The notes under the pieces are model-generated. The model was not told the origin of the DNA. It saw nothing but the letters and a program-made list of their open reading frames with translations, and searched no databases. Both the position numbers and the translations under genes were made by a program. This document shows positions 43,521-52,763 of a stretch of DNA of 64,000 bases, piece after piece. This DNA is from Fructobacillus sp. CRL 2054 (lineage in GTDB: Bacteria > Bacillota > Bacilli > Lactobacillales > Lactobacillaceae). Within the stretch, counting starts at the first letter, position 1, and each line of letters opens with the position of its first letter. The DNA lies in the NCBI RefSeq assembly GCF_028764065.1, contig NZ_JACOFN010000007.1, positions 18,844-82,843 of the forward strand, read 5' to 3'.

Positions 43521-44696
43521 TTAGTTTAATCCTTTTTCTTCAGTTGCTTCATCCACACGAAGTGTTCCACTAAAGAAGAAGGCCAATACTTTGGCAATGA
43601 TGTATGAAACGAGGGCGGTAAAGATAATTGTAATTAGGACAGCCATTGCCTGTTCGCCAAGCAAAGACCAACTACCTTGAATTAATCCAGCAGCAGTTGA
43701 TCCGAATTCTTTACTAGCAAATACCCCGGTAAGAAGAGCGCCGAGAATTCCACCGACACCGTGGATACCGAATGCATCCAATGTGTCATCGTATCCGCAC
43801 TTTGCTTTCAAAGTGGTGAGTGACCAGTGAATAACAGGGGCAACAAGAATTCCAAAGATTAGAGAAGCCCATGGGGCTACGAATCCGGCAGCTGGGGTGA
43901 TAACAACGAGTCCGGCTAGAGAACCGTTAAAGAGGTCTGATACTGTGACGACTTTGTTCTTACGGTAGGCGATGTAAGCGTAAACCAGCATGGCTGTTGC
44001 AGAAGCAACACCTGTGTTAATGATGGCTGAAATGGCTTGCCCGTTGGCTGACAAGGCAGAACCACCGTTAAATCCGAACCAACCGAGCCAGAGAAGAAGA
44101 CCACCGACAAAAGTGAAGGAATCTTTACTCTTTGGTGTCACCATCTTGTGGCGGGCACCGAGTACGAGAGCTAGTGTCAATCCTGTTACACCAGAAGAAA
44201 TGTGAACGACCGTACCACCGGCAAAGTCAATCGCACCAAGTTGGGCAATGAATCCGTTATCCCAAACCATGTGAGCAAGTGGCGCGTAGACAAGCACCAA
44301 CCAGAAGCTTAAGAATGCTAGGAGGGCAGTTGTTTTCATACGTCCAACAATCGATCCGGTAATAATCATCACCGTGATGATGGCAAAGGTTCCTTGGAAG
44401 AAGGCGAAGCCTGCATCCGGAATCGTTAAAGCACGAGTTGTATGATCTAACGAAACACCGTTTAAGAAGAGATGCTTGAAAATATCGTTTAAGTTGTTTG
44501 TACCTGGGAAGGCAAACGAGTATCCGAGGGCCAACCAGAGAACACTGACTAGACCAATTACAATTAATCCAAGGCGCAATGTGTAGAAACGATTTTTCTC
44601 TTCTGCAACACCTGCGTAGAACAGTGCTAAGCCTGGGGTCATTAACCAGACTAAGAGTGATGAAACTAGGACGAAAGCTATATCTCCTGAACTCAT
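43521..44696 (-). CDS. amt: Ammonium transporter Amt
   Basis: Imports ammonium. 391 aa with eleven hydrophobic segments and an extracellular N-terminus, beginning MSSGDIAFVLVSSLLVWLMTPGLALFYAG. The twin-His pore residues are in DFAGGTVVHISSG and DAFGIHGVGG, which confirms the family. Start ATG 44696 after AAAGGAA. No glnK (PII) gene is linked to it, although the pair is often together. Confidence 0.95.
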   Translation of the reverse strand: MSSGDIAFVLVSSLLVWLMTPGLALFYAGVAEEKNRFYTLRLGLIVIGLVSVLWLALGYSFAFPGTNNLNDIFKHLFLNGVSLDHTTRALTIPDAGFAFFQGTFAIITVMIITGSIVGRMKTTALLAFLSFWLVLVYAPLAHMVWDNGFIAQLGAIDFAGGTVVHISSGVTGLTLALVLGARHKMVTPKSKDSFTFVGGLLLWLGWFGFNGGSALSANGQAISAIINTGVASATAMLVYAYIAYRKNKVVTVSDLFNGSLAGLVVITPAAGFVAPWASLIFGILVAPVIHWSLTTLKAKCGYDDTLDAFGIHGVGGILGALLTGVFASKEFGSTAAGLIQGSWSLLGEQAMAVLITIIFTALVSYIIAKVLAFFFSGTLRVDEATEEKGLN

Positions 44697-44798
44697 TGTA
44701 GTATTTCCTTTCAAATGACGATTTCTAATATAAATAGTACTTTACGACATTTTTAGCTATACCAATTAAATTTCGGGAACTTTTCTGACATTAGGGTA

Positions 44799-44825
44799 TA
44801 AAAAAAGCACTCCATGAGTGCTTTT
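44799..44825 (-). terminator. purA terminator
   Basis: On the minus strand AAAGCACTC-ATG-GAGTGC is followed by seven Ts. Confidence 0.85.
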
Positions 44826-44827
44826 GT

Positions 44828-46189
<1,362 letters not shown>

Positions 46190-46196
46190 TTAGTCC

Positions 46197-46209
46197 ATTG
46201 TTCGTGTTT
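46197..46209. promoter_or_regulatory. PurBox-like site 1 (purA side)
   Basis: ATTGTTCGTGTTT matches the reverse form of the Gram-positive PurR box (AWWGTTCGGWWWT) at 11 of 13 positions. With the CGAA core at 46171 it makes the inverted arrangement that PurR uses, upstream of the purA -35. Confidence 0.5.
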
Positions 46210-46260
46210 AAATATTTAAAAAGGACTATTATTCTCATTTTTGTAGCAAATATCAAAACT

Positions 46261-46273
46261 ATTGTTCGTTTTT
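46261..46273. promoter_or_regulatory. PurBox-like site 2 (purB side)
   Basis: ATTGTTCGTTTTT matches the reverse PurBox consensus at 12 of 13 positions. It lies just upstream of the extended -10 of purB (TG-C-TAAAAT, 46276-46284). Confidence 0.55.
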
Positions 46274-46318
46274 TGTGCTAAAATGACATTATTCGAAGAA
46301 AAATAGAGGACACTTTTT

Positions 46319-47614
46319 ATGTTGCCACGTTATGCAAAAGCCGAAATGCGCCAAATCTGGTCGATGGAAAACCAGTATCGCACTTGGCTAGATGTTGAAA
46401 TTGCCATTGATGAAGCCTGGGCGAAGCAAGGATTGATTCCTGCCGAGGACTTAAAGAACATCCAAGAGCATGCCGACTTTGATGTTAACCGTATTCAAGA
46501 GATTGAAACACAGACCCATCATGATGTGGTGGCCTTTACACGTGCGGTGTCGGAAACTTTGGGCTCTGAAAAGAAGTGGATTCACTACGGTGTAACGAGT
46601 ACGGATGTTGTGGATACGGCGAATGGGCTGCGACTAAAGCAGGCCAACAGCATCATTAAAGAGGACCTGAAGAATTTACATGAGTTATTGAAAGAACAAG
46701 CCCTTCAGTATAAAGAAACTGTCATGATTGGGCGTACACACGGGGTACACGCTGAACCAACGTCTTGGGGCTTCAAATTGGCCCGTTGGTATGATGAAAT
46801 CACACGTCAAATGAAACGCTTTGATGAGGCATCAGCTGCTGTTGAAGTGGGCCAAATCTCTGGGGCTGTGGGGACTTTTGCAAACATCTCGCCCGAAGTG
46901 GAAGAATATGTTTGCCACAAATTAGGATTAGGTGTGCAGCCAATTACAAGTCAAGTTTTGCCACGTGATTTACATGCTAATTACATGGCGACCATTACCT
47001 TGATTGGTTCTTCTTTGGAAAGTTTTGCGACTGAGATTCGTTCACTCCAACGAACTGAGATTCGAGAGGTCCAAGAATTCTTTGATAAGAAGCAAAAGGG
47101 TTCTTCTGCCATGCCTCACAAGCGAAACCCGATTGGTTGTGAAAACATCTGTGGCTTGTCACGTGTGCTTCGCGGATACGTGATTCCATCATATGAAGAC
47201 ATCGCACTTTGGCACGAACGTGACATCTCACATTCTTCTGTTGAGCGAATTCTCTTCCCTGATGCAACCAGTCTTTTGGATTACATGCTCAAGCGTTTTA
47301 CAAACATCTTGCGGAAGTTAGAAGTCTATCCAGAACGCATGAAGGCAAATATGAACCACACGGGTGGTTTGATTTACAGCCAACGCGTTTTGTTAAAGTT
47401 AATTGATCAGGGCTTGAGTCGAGAGGCTGCTTACGACATGGTGCAGCCACTAACTGCTCGCGCTTGGGATGAAGGATTATCCTTTGAAAAGTTGGTCCAT
47501 GAATCAGACAAAATTGGCCAGTATTTGACGAAAGAGGAGTTAGATGACGCCTTCGATTATCGTTATCACCTTCGTCGAATCGACCAAGTTTACAAGCGCT
47601 TAGGAATCGAATAA
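46319..47614 (+). CDS. purB: Adenylosuccinate lyase
   Basis: Splits fumarate from SAICAR and from adenylosuccinate in purine synthesis. 431 aa of the fumarase/aspartase superfamily: HYGVTSTDVVDTA, the catalytic His in MIGRTHGVHAEPTSWG and the signature GSSAMPHKRNP. AGAGGA precedes the ATG. Together with divergent purA it completes IMP to AMP. Confidence 0.97.
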   Translation: MLPRYAKAEMRQIWSMENQYRTWLDVEIAIDEAWAKQGLIPAEDLKNIQEHADFDVNRIQEIETQTHHDVVAFTRAVSETLGSEKKWIHYGVTSTDVVDTANGLRLKQANSIIKEDLKNLHELLKEQALQYKETVMIGRTHGVHAEPTSWGFKLARWYDEITRQMKRFDEASAAVEVGQISGAVGTFANISPEVEEYVCHKLGLGVQPITSQVLPRDLHANYMATITLIGSSLESFATEIRSLQRTEIREVQEFFDKKQKGSSAMPHKRNPIGCENICGLSRVLRGYVIPSYEDIALWHERDISHSSVERILFPDATSLLDYMLKRFTNILRKLEVYPERMKANMNHTGGLIYSQRVLLKLIDQGLSREAAYDMVQPLTARAWDEGLSFEKLVHESDKIGQYLTKEELDDAFDYRYHLRRIDQVYKRLGIE

Positions 47615-47625
47615 ATTTTTAAATC

Positions 47626-47652
47626 AAAAAGCAGGAATTTCCTGCTTTTTTT
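47626..47652 (+). terminator. purB terminator
   Basis: Stem AAAAAGCAGG/CCTGCTTTTT, 5-nt loop, continuing Ts. Confidence 0.88.
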
Positions 47653-47695
47653 GTATTATAAAAGCCTAGCCAGAAGCCTTTTTACTGCTATAATA

Positions 47696-47704
47696 AAATA
47701 AAAA
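47696..47704 (+). promoter_or_regulatory. proBA promoter (extended -10)
   Basis: TG-C-TATAAT, 17 nt before the proB start. Confidence 0.55.
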
Positions 47705-47721
47705 ACGCTGAGGAAAATAAA

Positions 47722-48510
47722 ATGGCAAAATGGCAACGAATTGTTGTAAAAGTCGGGACGAGTACCATTGTAGATAAGAATGGAAAAGTGAATTACCCGG
47801 TGATTAACCGTTTGGCACAGGTGCTAACTTCCTTGCAAAATGAAGGGCGTGAAGTACTCTTTGTCACGTCTGGCGCCATCGGTGTCGCCATTGACCAAAT
47901 GGGACTCGCCACACGTCCGAAAGAGATTCCAGAGCAGCAAGCCTTGGCTGCCATTGGCCAGGGTTATCTGATGTCCATCTACAACCAGTCCTTTGCTTTT
48001 TATAAGCAGACGGTGGGACAAGTTCTTTTGACCTATGATGTCTTTGAAAATCCAGGTATGCTAGCCAATACCAAGCAGGCAATCCAACAGCTCTTCGACA
48101 ATAAGGTCATCCCAATCATTAACGAAAACGACGTGATTGCCGTTGATGAGCTGGATCACCAACATTCATTTGGTGATAATGACCATTTAGCAGCCTTAGT
48201 CGCTGATGAAATTGATGCTGATTTGATTATTTTGTCGGACGTGGATGCTCTTTATACGGCCAATCCTAATCTGGACCCGAACGCGAAGGCGATGCACTAC
48301 GTTGCTGAAATCACCGATGAAATTCGCCAAGCCGCCACTGGTTCAACTTCTGGTCTTGGTACCGGCGGCATGACTACCAAGTTGGCTGCAGCAGAGTACA
48401 TGATGAAGCAGGGCCATCGAATGGCTTTGGTGAATGGGAATAATCCCGACAACATCCTTTCTGTCATTGCAGGAGATGAAGTTGGTACGCACTTTGAAGG
48501 AGAAATGTGA
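47722..48510 (+). CDS. proB: Glutamate 5-kinase
   Basis: Phosphorylates glutamate in the first step of proline synthesis. 262 aa amino-acid-kinase fold: VVKVGTSTI, FVTSGAIGVA, NENDVIAVDE, GDNDHLAALVA, LSDVDALYT and GTGGMTTKL. The C-terminal PUA domain of longer ProB proteins is absent, as in many lactic acid bacteria. GAGGA is the ribosome site. Its stop overlaps the proA ATG (TGATG). Confidence 0.96.
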   Translation: MAKWQRIVVKVGTSTIVDKNGKVNYPVINRLAQVLTSLQNEGREVLFVTSGAIGVAIDQMGLATRPKEIPEQQALAAIGQGYLMSIYNQSFAFYKQTVGQVLLTYDVFENPGMLANTKQAIQQLFDNKVIPIINENDVIAVDELDHQHSFGDNDHLAALVADEIDADLIILSDVDALYTANPNLDPNAKAMHYVAEITDEIRQAATGSTSGLGTGGMTTKLAAAEYMMKQGHRMALVNGNNPDNILSVIAGDEVGTHFEGEM

Positions 48511-49751
48511 TGACAGTTGTTGAACAAATGGGTGCTTTGGCCAAAGTCGCTAGCCAGCAAATTGCTTCTTTAAGTGATAATCGGCGTAATGATGTTTTAA
48601 AGGCGATGGCCACGGCTTTAACTGAAAACGAAGAAGCTATTATTGAGGCTAATCAGGCCGATTTGGCCCATGCAGAAGGTTTGTCTGCACCAATGCGGAA
48701 TCGTTTGACAGTGGATAGCGCTGTCTTGCAGGGTATTGCAACTTCGTTGTCTGCTGTTGCGACTTTACCAGACCCATTGGCTGGCCCTTATGAAAAATGG
48801 CAGCATCAAAGTGGCTTTGACATTGTGAAAAAAACAGTGCCTTTGGGTGTTGTGGCCATGGTCTACGAGGCACGACCAAACGTCACCGTTGATGCTGCAG
48901 CGCTTTCCATTAAATCTGGAAATGCCGTTATTCTTCGTGGCGGGAAAGAGGCGATTCGAACGAACGTTGCCTTAGCGAAAGTTCTTCGTACCGTCCTAGA
49001 AGAAAAGGGCTTGAACCCAAACATCGTTCAGCTGATTGAAGACACTTCTCATGAGAGTGTAAACGAGCTATTGGGAATGAGAAAGTACGTTGACGTACTT
49101 ATTCCGCGCGGTTCTAGAAGTTTTATCGATTTTGTTGTAAAAAATGCGACGGTTCCGGTTATTGAAACTGGTGCCGGTAACACGCACATCTTTGTGGACG
49201 ATTCTGCTAAATTTGATGAAGCAATTCAGGTTATCGTGAACGCGAAAACGTCAAAACCAGCTGTCTGCAATTCGGCTGAAAAGCTGTTAATTCACGAAGC
49301 CATTGCGGCGGACTTTTTGCCAGCAGTTGCCTCGGCTCTTATTGAAAAAGGAGTCGAATTACGCGGTGATGATATTTCACAAAGTATCGATTCTCGTATC
49401 AATAAAGCCAGTGATGAAGACTGGGATATGGAATATAACGATCTGATTATGGCGATTAAAATTGTCCGAAACGTGGACCAAGCTATTGATTGGATTAATG
49501 AACATACGACCCACCACTCAGAAACGATTCTTTCAGAAAACAAGGAACACGTGGCGAACTTCATGAACCAGGTAGATGCCGCTGTCGTTTACCAAAACGT
49601 TTCCTCACGTTTCACGGATGGTTTCGAATTTGGCTTTGGAGCTGAAATTGGGATCTCCACACAGAAGTTGCACGCCCGTGGCCCCATGGGCTTGCCCGCA
49701 CTAACAACGATTAAGTATGAAGTATTTGGTGATGGCCAAGTACGAAATTAA
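48510..49751 (+). CDS. proA: Glutamate-5-semialdehyde dehydrogenase
   Basis: Reduces glutamyl 5-phosphate with NADPH. 413 aa, ALDH fold: VPLGVVAMVYEARPNVTVDAAAL, LRGGKEAIR, LIPRGSRSF and the catalytic Cys in KPAVCNSAEKLL (about 252). ATG 48510 is preferred over GTG 48507, with AAGGAG 7 nt upstream. No proC gene is linked. Confidence 0.96.
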   Translation: MTVVEQMGALAKVASQQIASLSDNRRNDVLKAMATALTENEEAIIEANQADLAHAEGLSAPMRNRLTVDSAVLQGIATSLSAVATLPDPLAGPYEKWQHQSGFDIVKKTVPLGVVAMVYEARPNVTVDAAALSIKSGNAVILRGGKEAIRTNVALAKVLRTVLEEKGLNPNIVQLIEDTSHESVNELLGMRKYVDVLIPRGSRSFIDFVVKNATVPVIETGAGNTHIFVDDSAKFDEAIQVIVNAKTSKPAVCNSAEKLLIHEAIAADFLPAVASALIEKGVELRGDDISQSIDSRINKASDEDWDMEYNDLIMAIKIVRNVDQAIDWINEHTTHHSETILSENKEHVANFMNQVDAAVVYQNVSSRFTDGFEFGFGAEIGISTQKLHARGPMGLPALTTIKYEVFGDGQVRN

Positions 49752-49769
49752 AAAATCTGTATAAGAAAA

Positions 49770-49800
49770 ACATGTTCTCAATTTGAGAGCACGTTTTTTT
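49770..49800 (+). terminator. proBA terminator
   Basis: Stem ACATGTTCTC/GAGAGCACGT (10 bp with one mismatch), 5-nt loop, T7. Confidence 0.85.
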
Positions 49801-49817
49801 GTGGTAACAGTTTTCAT

Positions 49818-49883
49818 AAAAAAAACCGTCGCTGACTGACGACAGTTTGAAAAGAAGTGAGAACCTCTTTTTGGCTTCTTTAT
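49818..49883 (-). ncRNA. Predicted small RNA (about 66 nt) downstream of dapF
   Basis: Read on the minus strand, a strong promoter is followed by a 7-bp hairpin (AAAGAGG / CUUCUUU, 49851-49870) with hexaloop UUCUCA, then a terminator stem (AAAC-GUCG / CGAC-GUUU type, 49823-49848) and eight Us. No ribosome site with start codon is visible inside. The same hairpin and U-run would also end the lysC-dapF mRNA, so the RNA may be either an independent transcript or just the operon's 3' end. I do not recognise a known RNA family. Confidence 0.45.
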
Positions 49884-49889
49884 ACGGTT

Positions 49890-49918
49890 ACTATAACACG
49901 ACAAAAATATTCTTCCAA
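49890..49918 (-). promoter_or_regulatory. Promoter of the predicted small RNA
   Basis: Minus-strand TTGGAA (49913-49918), 17-bp spacer, TATAGT (49890-49895) with TG one base upstream. It lies in the 3' flank of dapF with no gene downstream on that strand for over 1 kb. Confidence 0.55.
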
Positions 49919-49949
49919 ATAGTTGTTTTCAAGACTAATCCACTCTTTT

Positions 49950-50927
49950 TTAAAGCGACTCTACAAAGGCCTGATAGGCCGTTTCTTCATTCGTTTTAGT
50001 AATTGTGAAATTTGATTCTTCCAACTTAGCTTGATGCAAATCAGATTCATCTAAGGAGACTTTATCTAAGAAAGTCGCATTCCCGATTAATTCAATCCAA
50101 GGATGCTCGGCATTAGGATGGACATTCGTCTTCACCATGCCACCGGGGTTGAAGACAGAAATTGATTGGCTGAGATCAATCATTTCTGGATGAATCAAAG
50201 CAAAGGCGAAGGAAGTGGCGGACATCCCCGTTCCACAAGCGTTAGTAAAGCCAACACCGCGTTCGAAGGTACGGACAAAGAGCTTGTTTGGCCCTAATAT
50301 CTTAGCGAAGTTAACGTTCACGCCATCTGGGAAGTATTGGTTCTTACCGTTCAATCGCTGGCCAATTTCACCAAGTGTTTCCTTTAAATCCTGGTCACTG
50401 TCAACAAAGGAAATCAAGTGAGGGTTCGGCACAGCAATTGCTGTAAATGATAGGTGATCATTAATTGCTGGAAGTTTTTCATTCACAATGTTATCAAACC
50501 CTAGGTTATCAAAGGGAAAGGCTTCTTTGTTAAAGAGGACAGGGGAGATTTCAACTGAAAAGGCAGGTACGCCTTTAGCGAAATCTGCTGCCTGGGCAAC
50601 CCGTAAATCGGCTTCTGCCGTTTCGACAGTGAACTCTTTTTGACCAGTCTTCTCAGACAGATAGCGAGTTACTGTTCGTAAGCCATTCCCACACATCGAA
50701 GCAATACTACCATCGGCGTTGACAACGGTCATCTTACCGACTGGACCTGAATGAGTTGGTTCATCAACGACTAGAATGCCGTCAGCACCCGGCCAAAAAG
50801 CATTCTTTTGACAGAATTTCTGAGCTAAAGCAACCAATTCATCATGCACTAGTGGTGTATTCAGTTCGGTTTGATCAAGGATATAGAAATGGTTATGGGA
50901 ACCGTGGACATGAATTAAATCGACCAT
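49950..50927 (-). CDS. dapF: Diaminopimelate epimerase
   Basis: Converts LL-DAP to meso-DAP, the form used in cell wall and lysine synthesis. 325 aa, two mirrored halves, each with its catalytic Cys: MCGNGLRT (about residue 76) and ACGTGMSATS (about 228). Slightly longer than the usual 270-280 aa through a longer C-terminus. It begins 1 nt after the lysC stop, with GGAGG inside the lysC end, so it is translated with lysC. Confidence 0.93.
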   Translation of the reverse strand: MVDLIHVHGSHNHFYILDQTELNTPLVHDELVALAQKFCQKNAFWPGADGILVVDEPTHSGPVGKMTVVNADGSIASMCGNGLRTVTRYLSEKTGQKEFTVETAEADLRVAQAADFAKGVPAFSVEISPVLFNKEAFPFDNLGFDNIVNEKLPAINDHLSFTAIAVPNPHLISFVDSDQDLKETLGEIGQRLNGKNQYFPDGVNVNFAKILGPNKLFVRTFERGVGFTNACGTGMSATSFAFALIHPEMIDLSQSISVFNPGGMVKTNVHPNAEHPWIELIGNATFLDKVSLDESDLHQAKLEESNFTITKTNEETAYQAFVESL

Positions 50928-50928
50928 T

Positions 50929-52305
50929 TTAGGCCTCCTCTTTGTTTTGGTTAAAGAAGTGTTGGTAAATTAAGGATACCGCTTTTTTACCGTAGGCGCG
51001 TTTTGTTCCAAGCATGGTTGAGATTTGAGATGCTCCCTGGTTAATCATGTTAATTGGCACACCGTTATTAGTTAGAGAGGCAATCGCGTCGGTAATAATC
51101 GTTGGCTTTTTAAACATTCCTTCCCCAACAATCATAATAATGGTATAGTCGTCAATCCATTGCATGACGTCGGGATTTAAAGCGTCTTTAATATCGGCAC
51201 AAAGCCGTTCAATCATTTCTTCGTTCAGCTGGCGGTTGTCAAAAATCACAGTCAAATCATCAATACCAGAAGGCATGTGCTCATAAGAGATATCGTACTT
51301 GTAGAAAATCTGTAGAAGTTTCAGAGTCATTCCAACTTCTTGGTTTAGCAAGTAACGGTGTAAGTATAGGGCAGAGAAGTGATCAGAATTGGTTACACCC
51401 GTAATTGGGTACTCCGCTTCAAAGTCCTTTTCAGGAACAATTAAAGTTCCTGGGTCTTCTGGCCGGTTAGTGTTCTTCACGTTGATGGTCACTTGACCTT
51501 GAATTGCTGGAATGATGGCTTCATCATTGAAAACGGAGAAGCCGGAATATGATAGTTCCCGCATCTCACGGTAGGTCATCTGCTTAATGGAAACTGGTTC
51601 ATCGATGATGTGGGGGTTTGCCACATAAACCGCTGATACATCGGTAAAGTTTTCGTATAATTTGATTCCGAGTCCACGAGCGACAATCGAACCAGTAATA
51701 TCTGATCCCCCACGGGCGAAAGTTGCCATTTGCCCGTTTTTTGTCATGCCATAAAAACCAGGGACAACAATAATTTCATCGTCAGAATAGTCGAATTTAT
51801 TCAAATTGGTATAGCTTTCTTCAAGGACTGATGCTGCGTCAGGATGGCCTTCAACAAGGAGGCCGAGTTCTGCTGGTCCCGCAAAGCGAGCTTTGTGTCC
51901 TAATTGGTTCAAAACCATAGCCATTAAAATGGCATTTAGGTGTTCACCATGCGCTTTAAAATAAGCTAAACGATAGTCAATATCACCAGAAAAACTACTT
52001 GAAAGATTTGAAATAATATTGGCAATCTTAGCGAAGTCCTTTTCTGAAATTTTAAAGTATTCCGCAATGTTTTGATAGCGGGAAATCAATTCTTTTTGGA
52101 CTGCTAAGAAATCAGCACTACCTGGTTCACTCTTGGCATACTGTATGAGTAAATCGGTGACTTTGGTATCAATGTCAAAACGCTTTCCTGGAGCAGAAAC
52201 CACTACAAAACGACGGTCAGGGTCCGCTAACACGATGTTAACAACCTTTTCGTACTGTTCGCCGTTAGCTAGTGACGATCCGCCAAACTTAACAACTTTT
52301 GCCAT
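50929..52305 (-). CDS. lysC: Aspartate kinase
   Basis: Phosphorylates aspartate, the entry to lysine, methionine and threonine synthesis. 458 aa from ATG 52305. Kinase part: VVKFGGSSLANGEQYEKV, ARGGSDITGSIVARGLG and NFTDVSAVYVANP. Two ACT domains (about 315-455), LLQIFYKYDISYEHMPSGIDDLTVIF and VGEGMFKKP onward, suggest feedback inhibition by an amino acid. The ribosome site AGAGGAG lies 10 nt before the ATG. It is divergent from lysA and outside the lysine riboswitch. Confidence 0.94.
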   Translation of the reverse strand: MAKVVKFGGSSLANGEQYEKVVNIVLADPDRRFVVVSAPGKRFDIDTKVTDLLIQYAKSEPGSADFLAVQKELISRYQNIAEYFKISEKDFAKIANIISNLSSSFSGDIDYRLAYFKAHGEHLNAILMAMVLNQLGHKARFAGPAELGLLVEGHPDAASVLEESYTNLNKFDYSDDEIIVVPGFYGMTKNGQMATFARGGSDITGSIVARGLGIKLYENFTDVSAVYVANPHIIDEPVSIKQMTYREMRELSYSGFSVFNDEAIIPAIQGQVTINVKNTNRPEDPGTLIVPEKDFEAEYPITGVTNSDHFSALYLHRYLLNQEVGMTLKLLQIFYKYDISYEHMPSGIDDLTVIFDNRQLNEEMIERLCADIKDALNPDVMQWIDDYTIIMIVGEGMFKKPTIITDAIASLTNNGVPINMINQGASQISTMLGTKRAYGKKAVSLIYQHFFNQNKEEA

Positions 52306-52343
52306 ATTCTCATTCTCCTCTAGGCTTTTTATAATCTGATTGC

Positions 52344-52371
52344 ATTGTATCAGCACTTTTTTAAGAAACAA
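52344..52371 (-). promoter_or_regulatory. lysC-dapF promoter
   Basis: Minus-strand TTGTTT, 16-bp spacer, TACAAT with TG one base upstream. The leader is only about 30 nt, so there is no room for a riboswitch. Confidence 0.55.
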
Positions 52372-52451
52372 GAGGGACTACTTGTCGAAAGTAATCTTTT
52401 TTTGAGCCAATAGATGAAGAAATAAAATTAAAAATATTTTAATAAAAAGGG

Positions 52452-52480
52452 TTGACGGATTCTAAAAACTGTTTTAATAT
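52452..52480 (+). promoter_or_regulatory. Promoter of the lysA-asd operon
   Basis: TTGACG (52452-52457), 17-bp spacer, TAATAT (52475-52480), just before the riboswitch. Confidence 0.6.
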
Positions 52481-52483
52481 TTA

Positions 52484-52650
52484 GACATCGAAGAGGTTGC
52501 GACCACGATGAGTAAATTAGTCGAGTTCCTGTGTGAACGATGACGCTAGTTGAAAGGCACGGTTGCCGAAGCGCTTTAGTAGCACAGGCTAAAGTAAGCT
52601 GGGACATCGTTTAATAGGCGATGGACTGTCACGAGTAAAATCGTGGTGCG
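52484..52650 (+). promoter_or_regulatory. Lysine riboswitch (L box)
   Basis: The approximately 165-nt leader has the L-box order of conserved blocks: GAAGAGGTTGCGA (52490-52502) at the 5' side, GAAAGGCACGGTTGCCGAAG in the middle (52552-52571), then CACAGGCTAAAG, CTGGGACATCG and GGACTGTCAC (52623-52632) closing the junction. Bound lysine would favour the terminator at 52696-52738 and shut off the whole lysA-asd operon. The aptamer edges are approximate. Confidence 0.88.
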
Positions 52651-52695
52651 CTTTCGACAATTGAAACCAGTTAATTTTTTATGAACCATTGGATT

Positions 52696-52738
52696 CTCTT
52701 GTATGAAGTGTAAACCACTTCGTACAGGAGTTTTTTTT
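52696..52738 (+). terminator. Riboswitch-controlled terminator before lysA
   Basis: A 15-bp stem (arms 52696-52710 and 52716-52730, two G-U pairs), loop TAAAC, then eight Ts, ending 26 nt before the lysA start. Confidence 0.9.
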
Positions 52739-52763
52739 ATGCCAACTTAAGGGAGATTAAAAA

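Noticed and set aside
49858..49883. PreQ1 riboswitch in the minus-strand RNA downstream of dapF
   Set aside because: An AGAGGTTC string is present, but the 6-nt loop and the tail do not allow the preQ1-I pseudoknot, and no queuosine gene follows.
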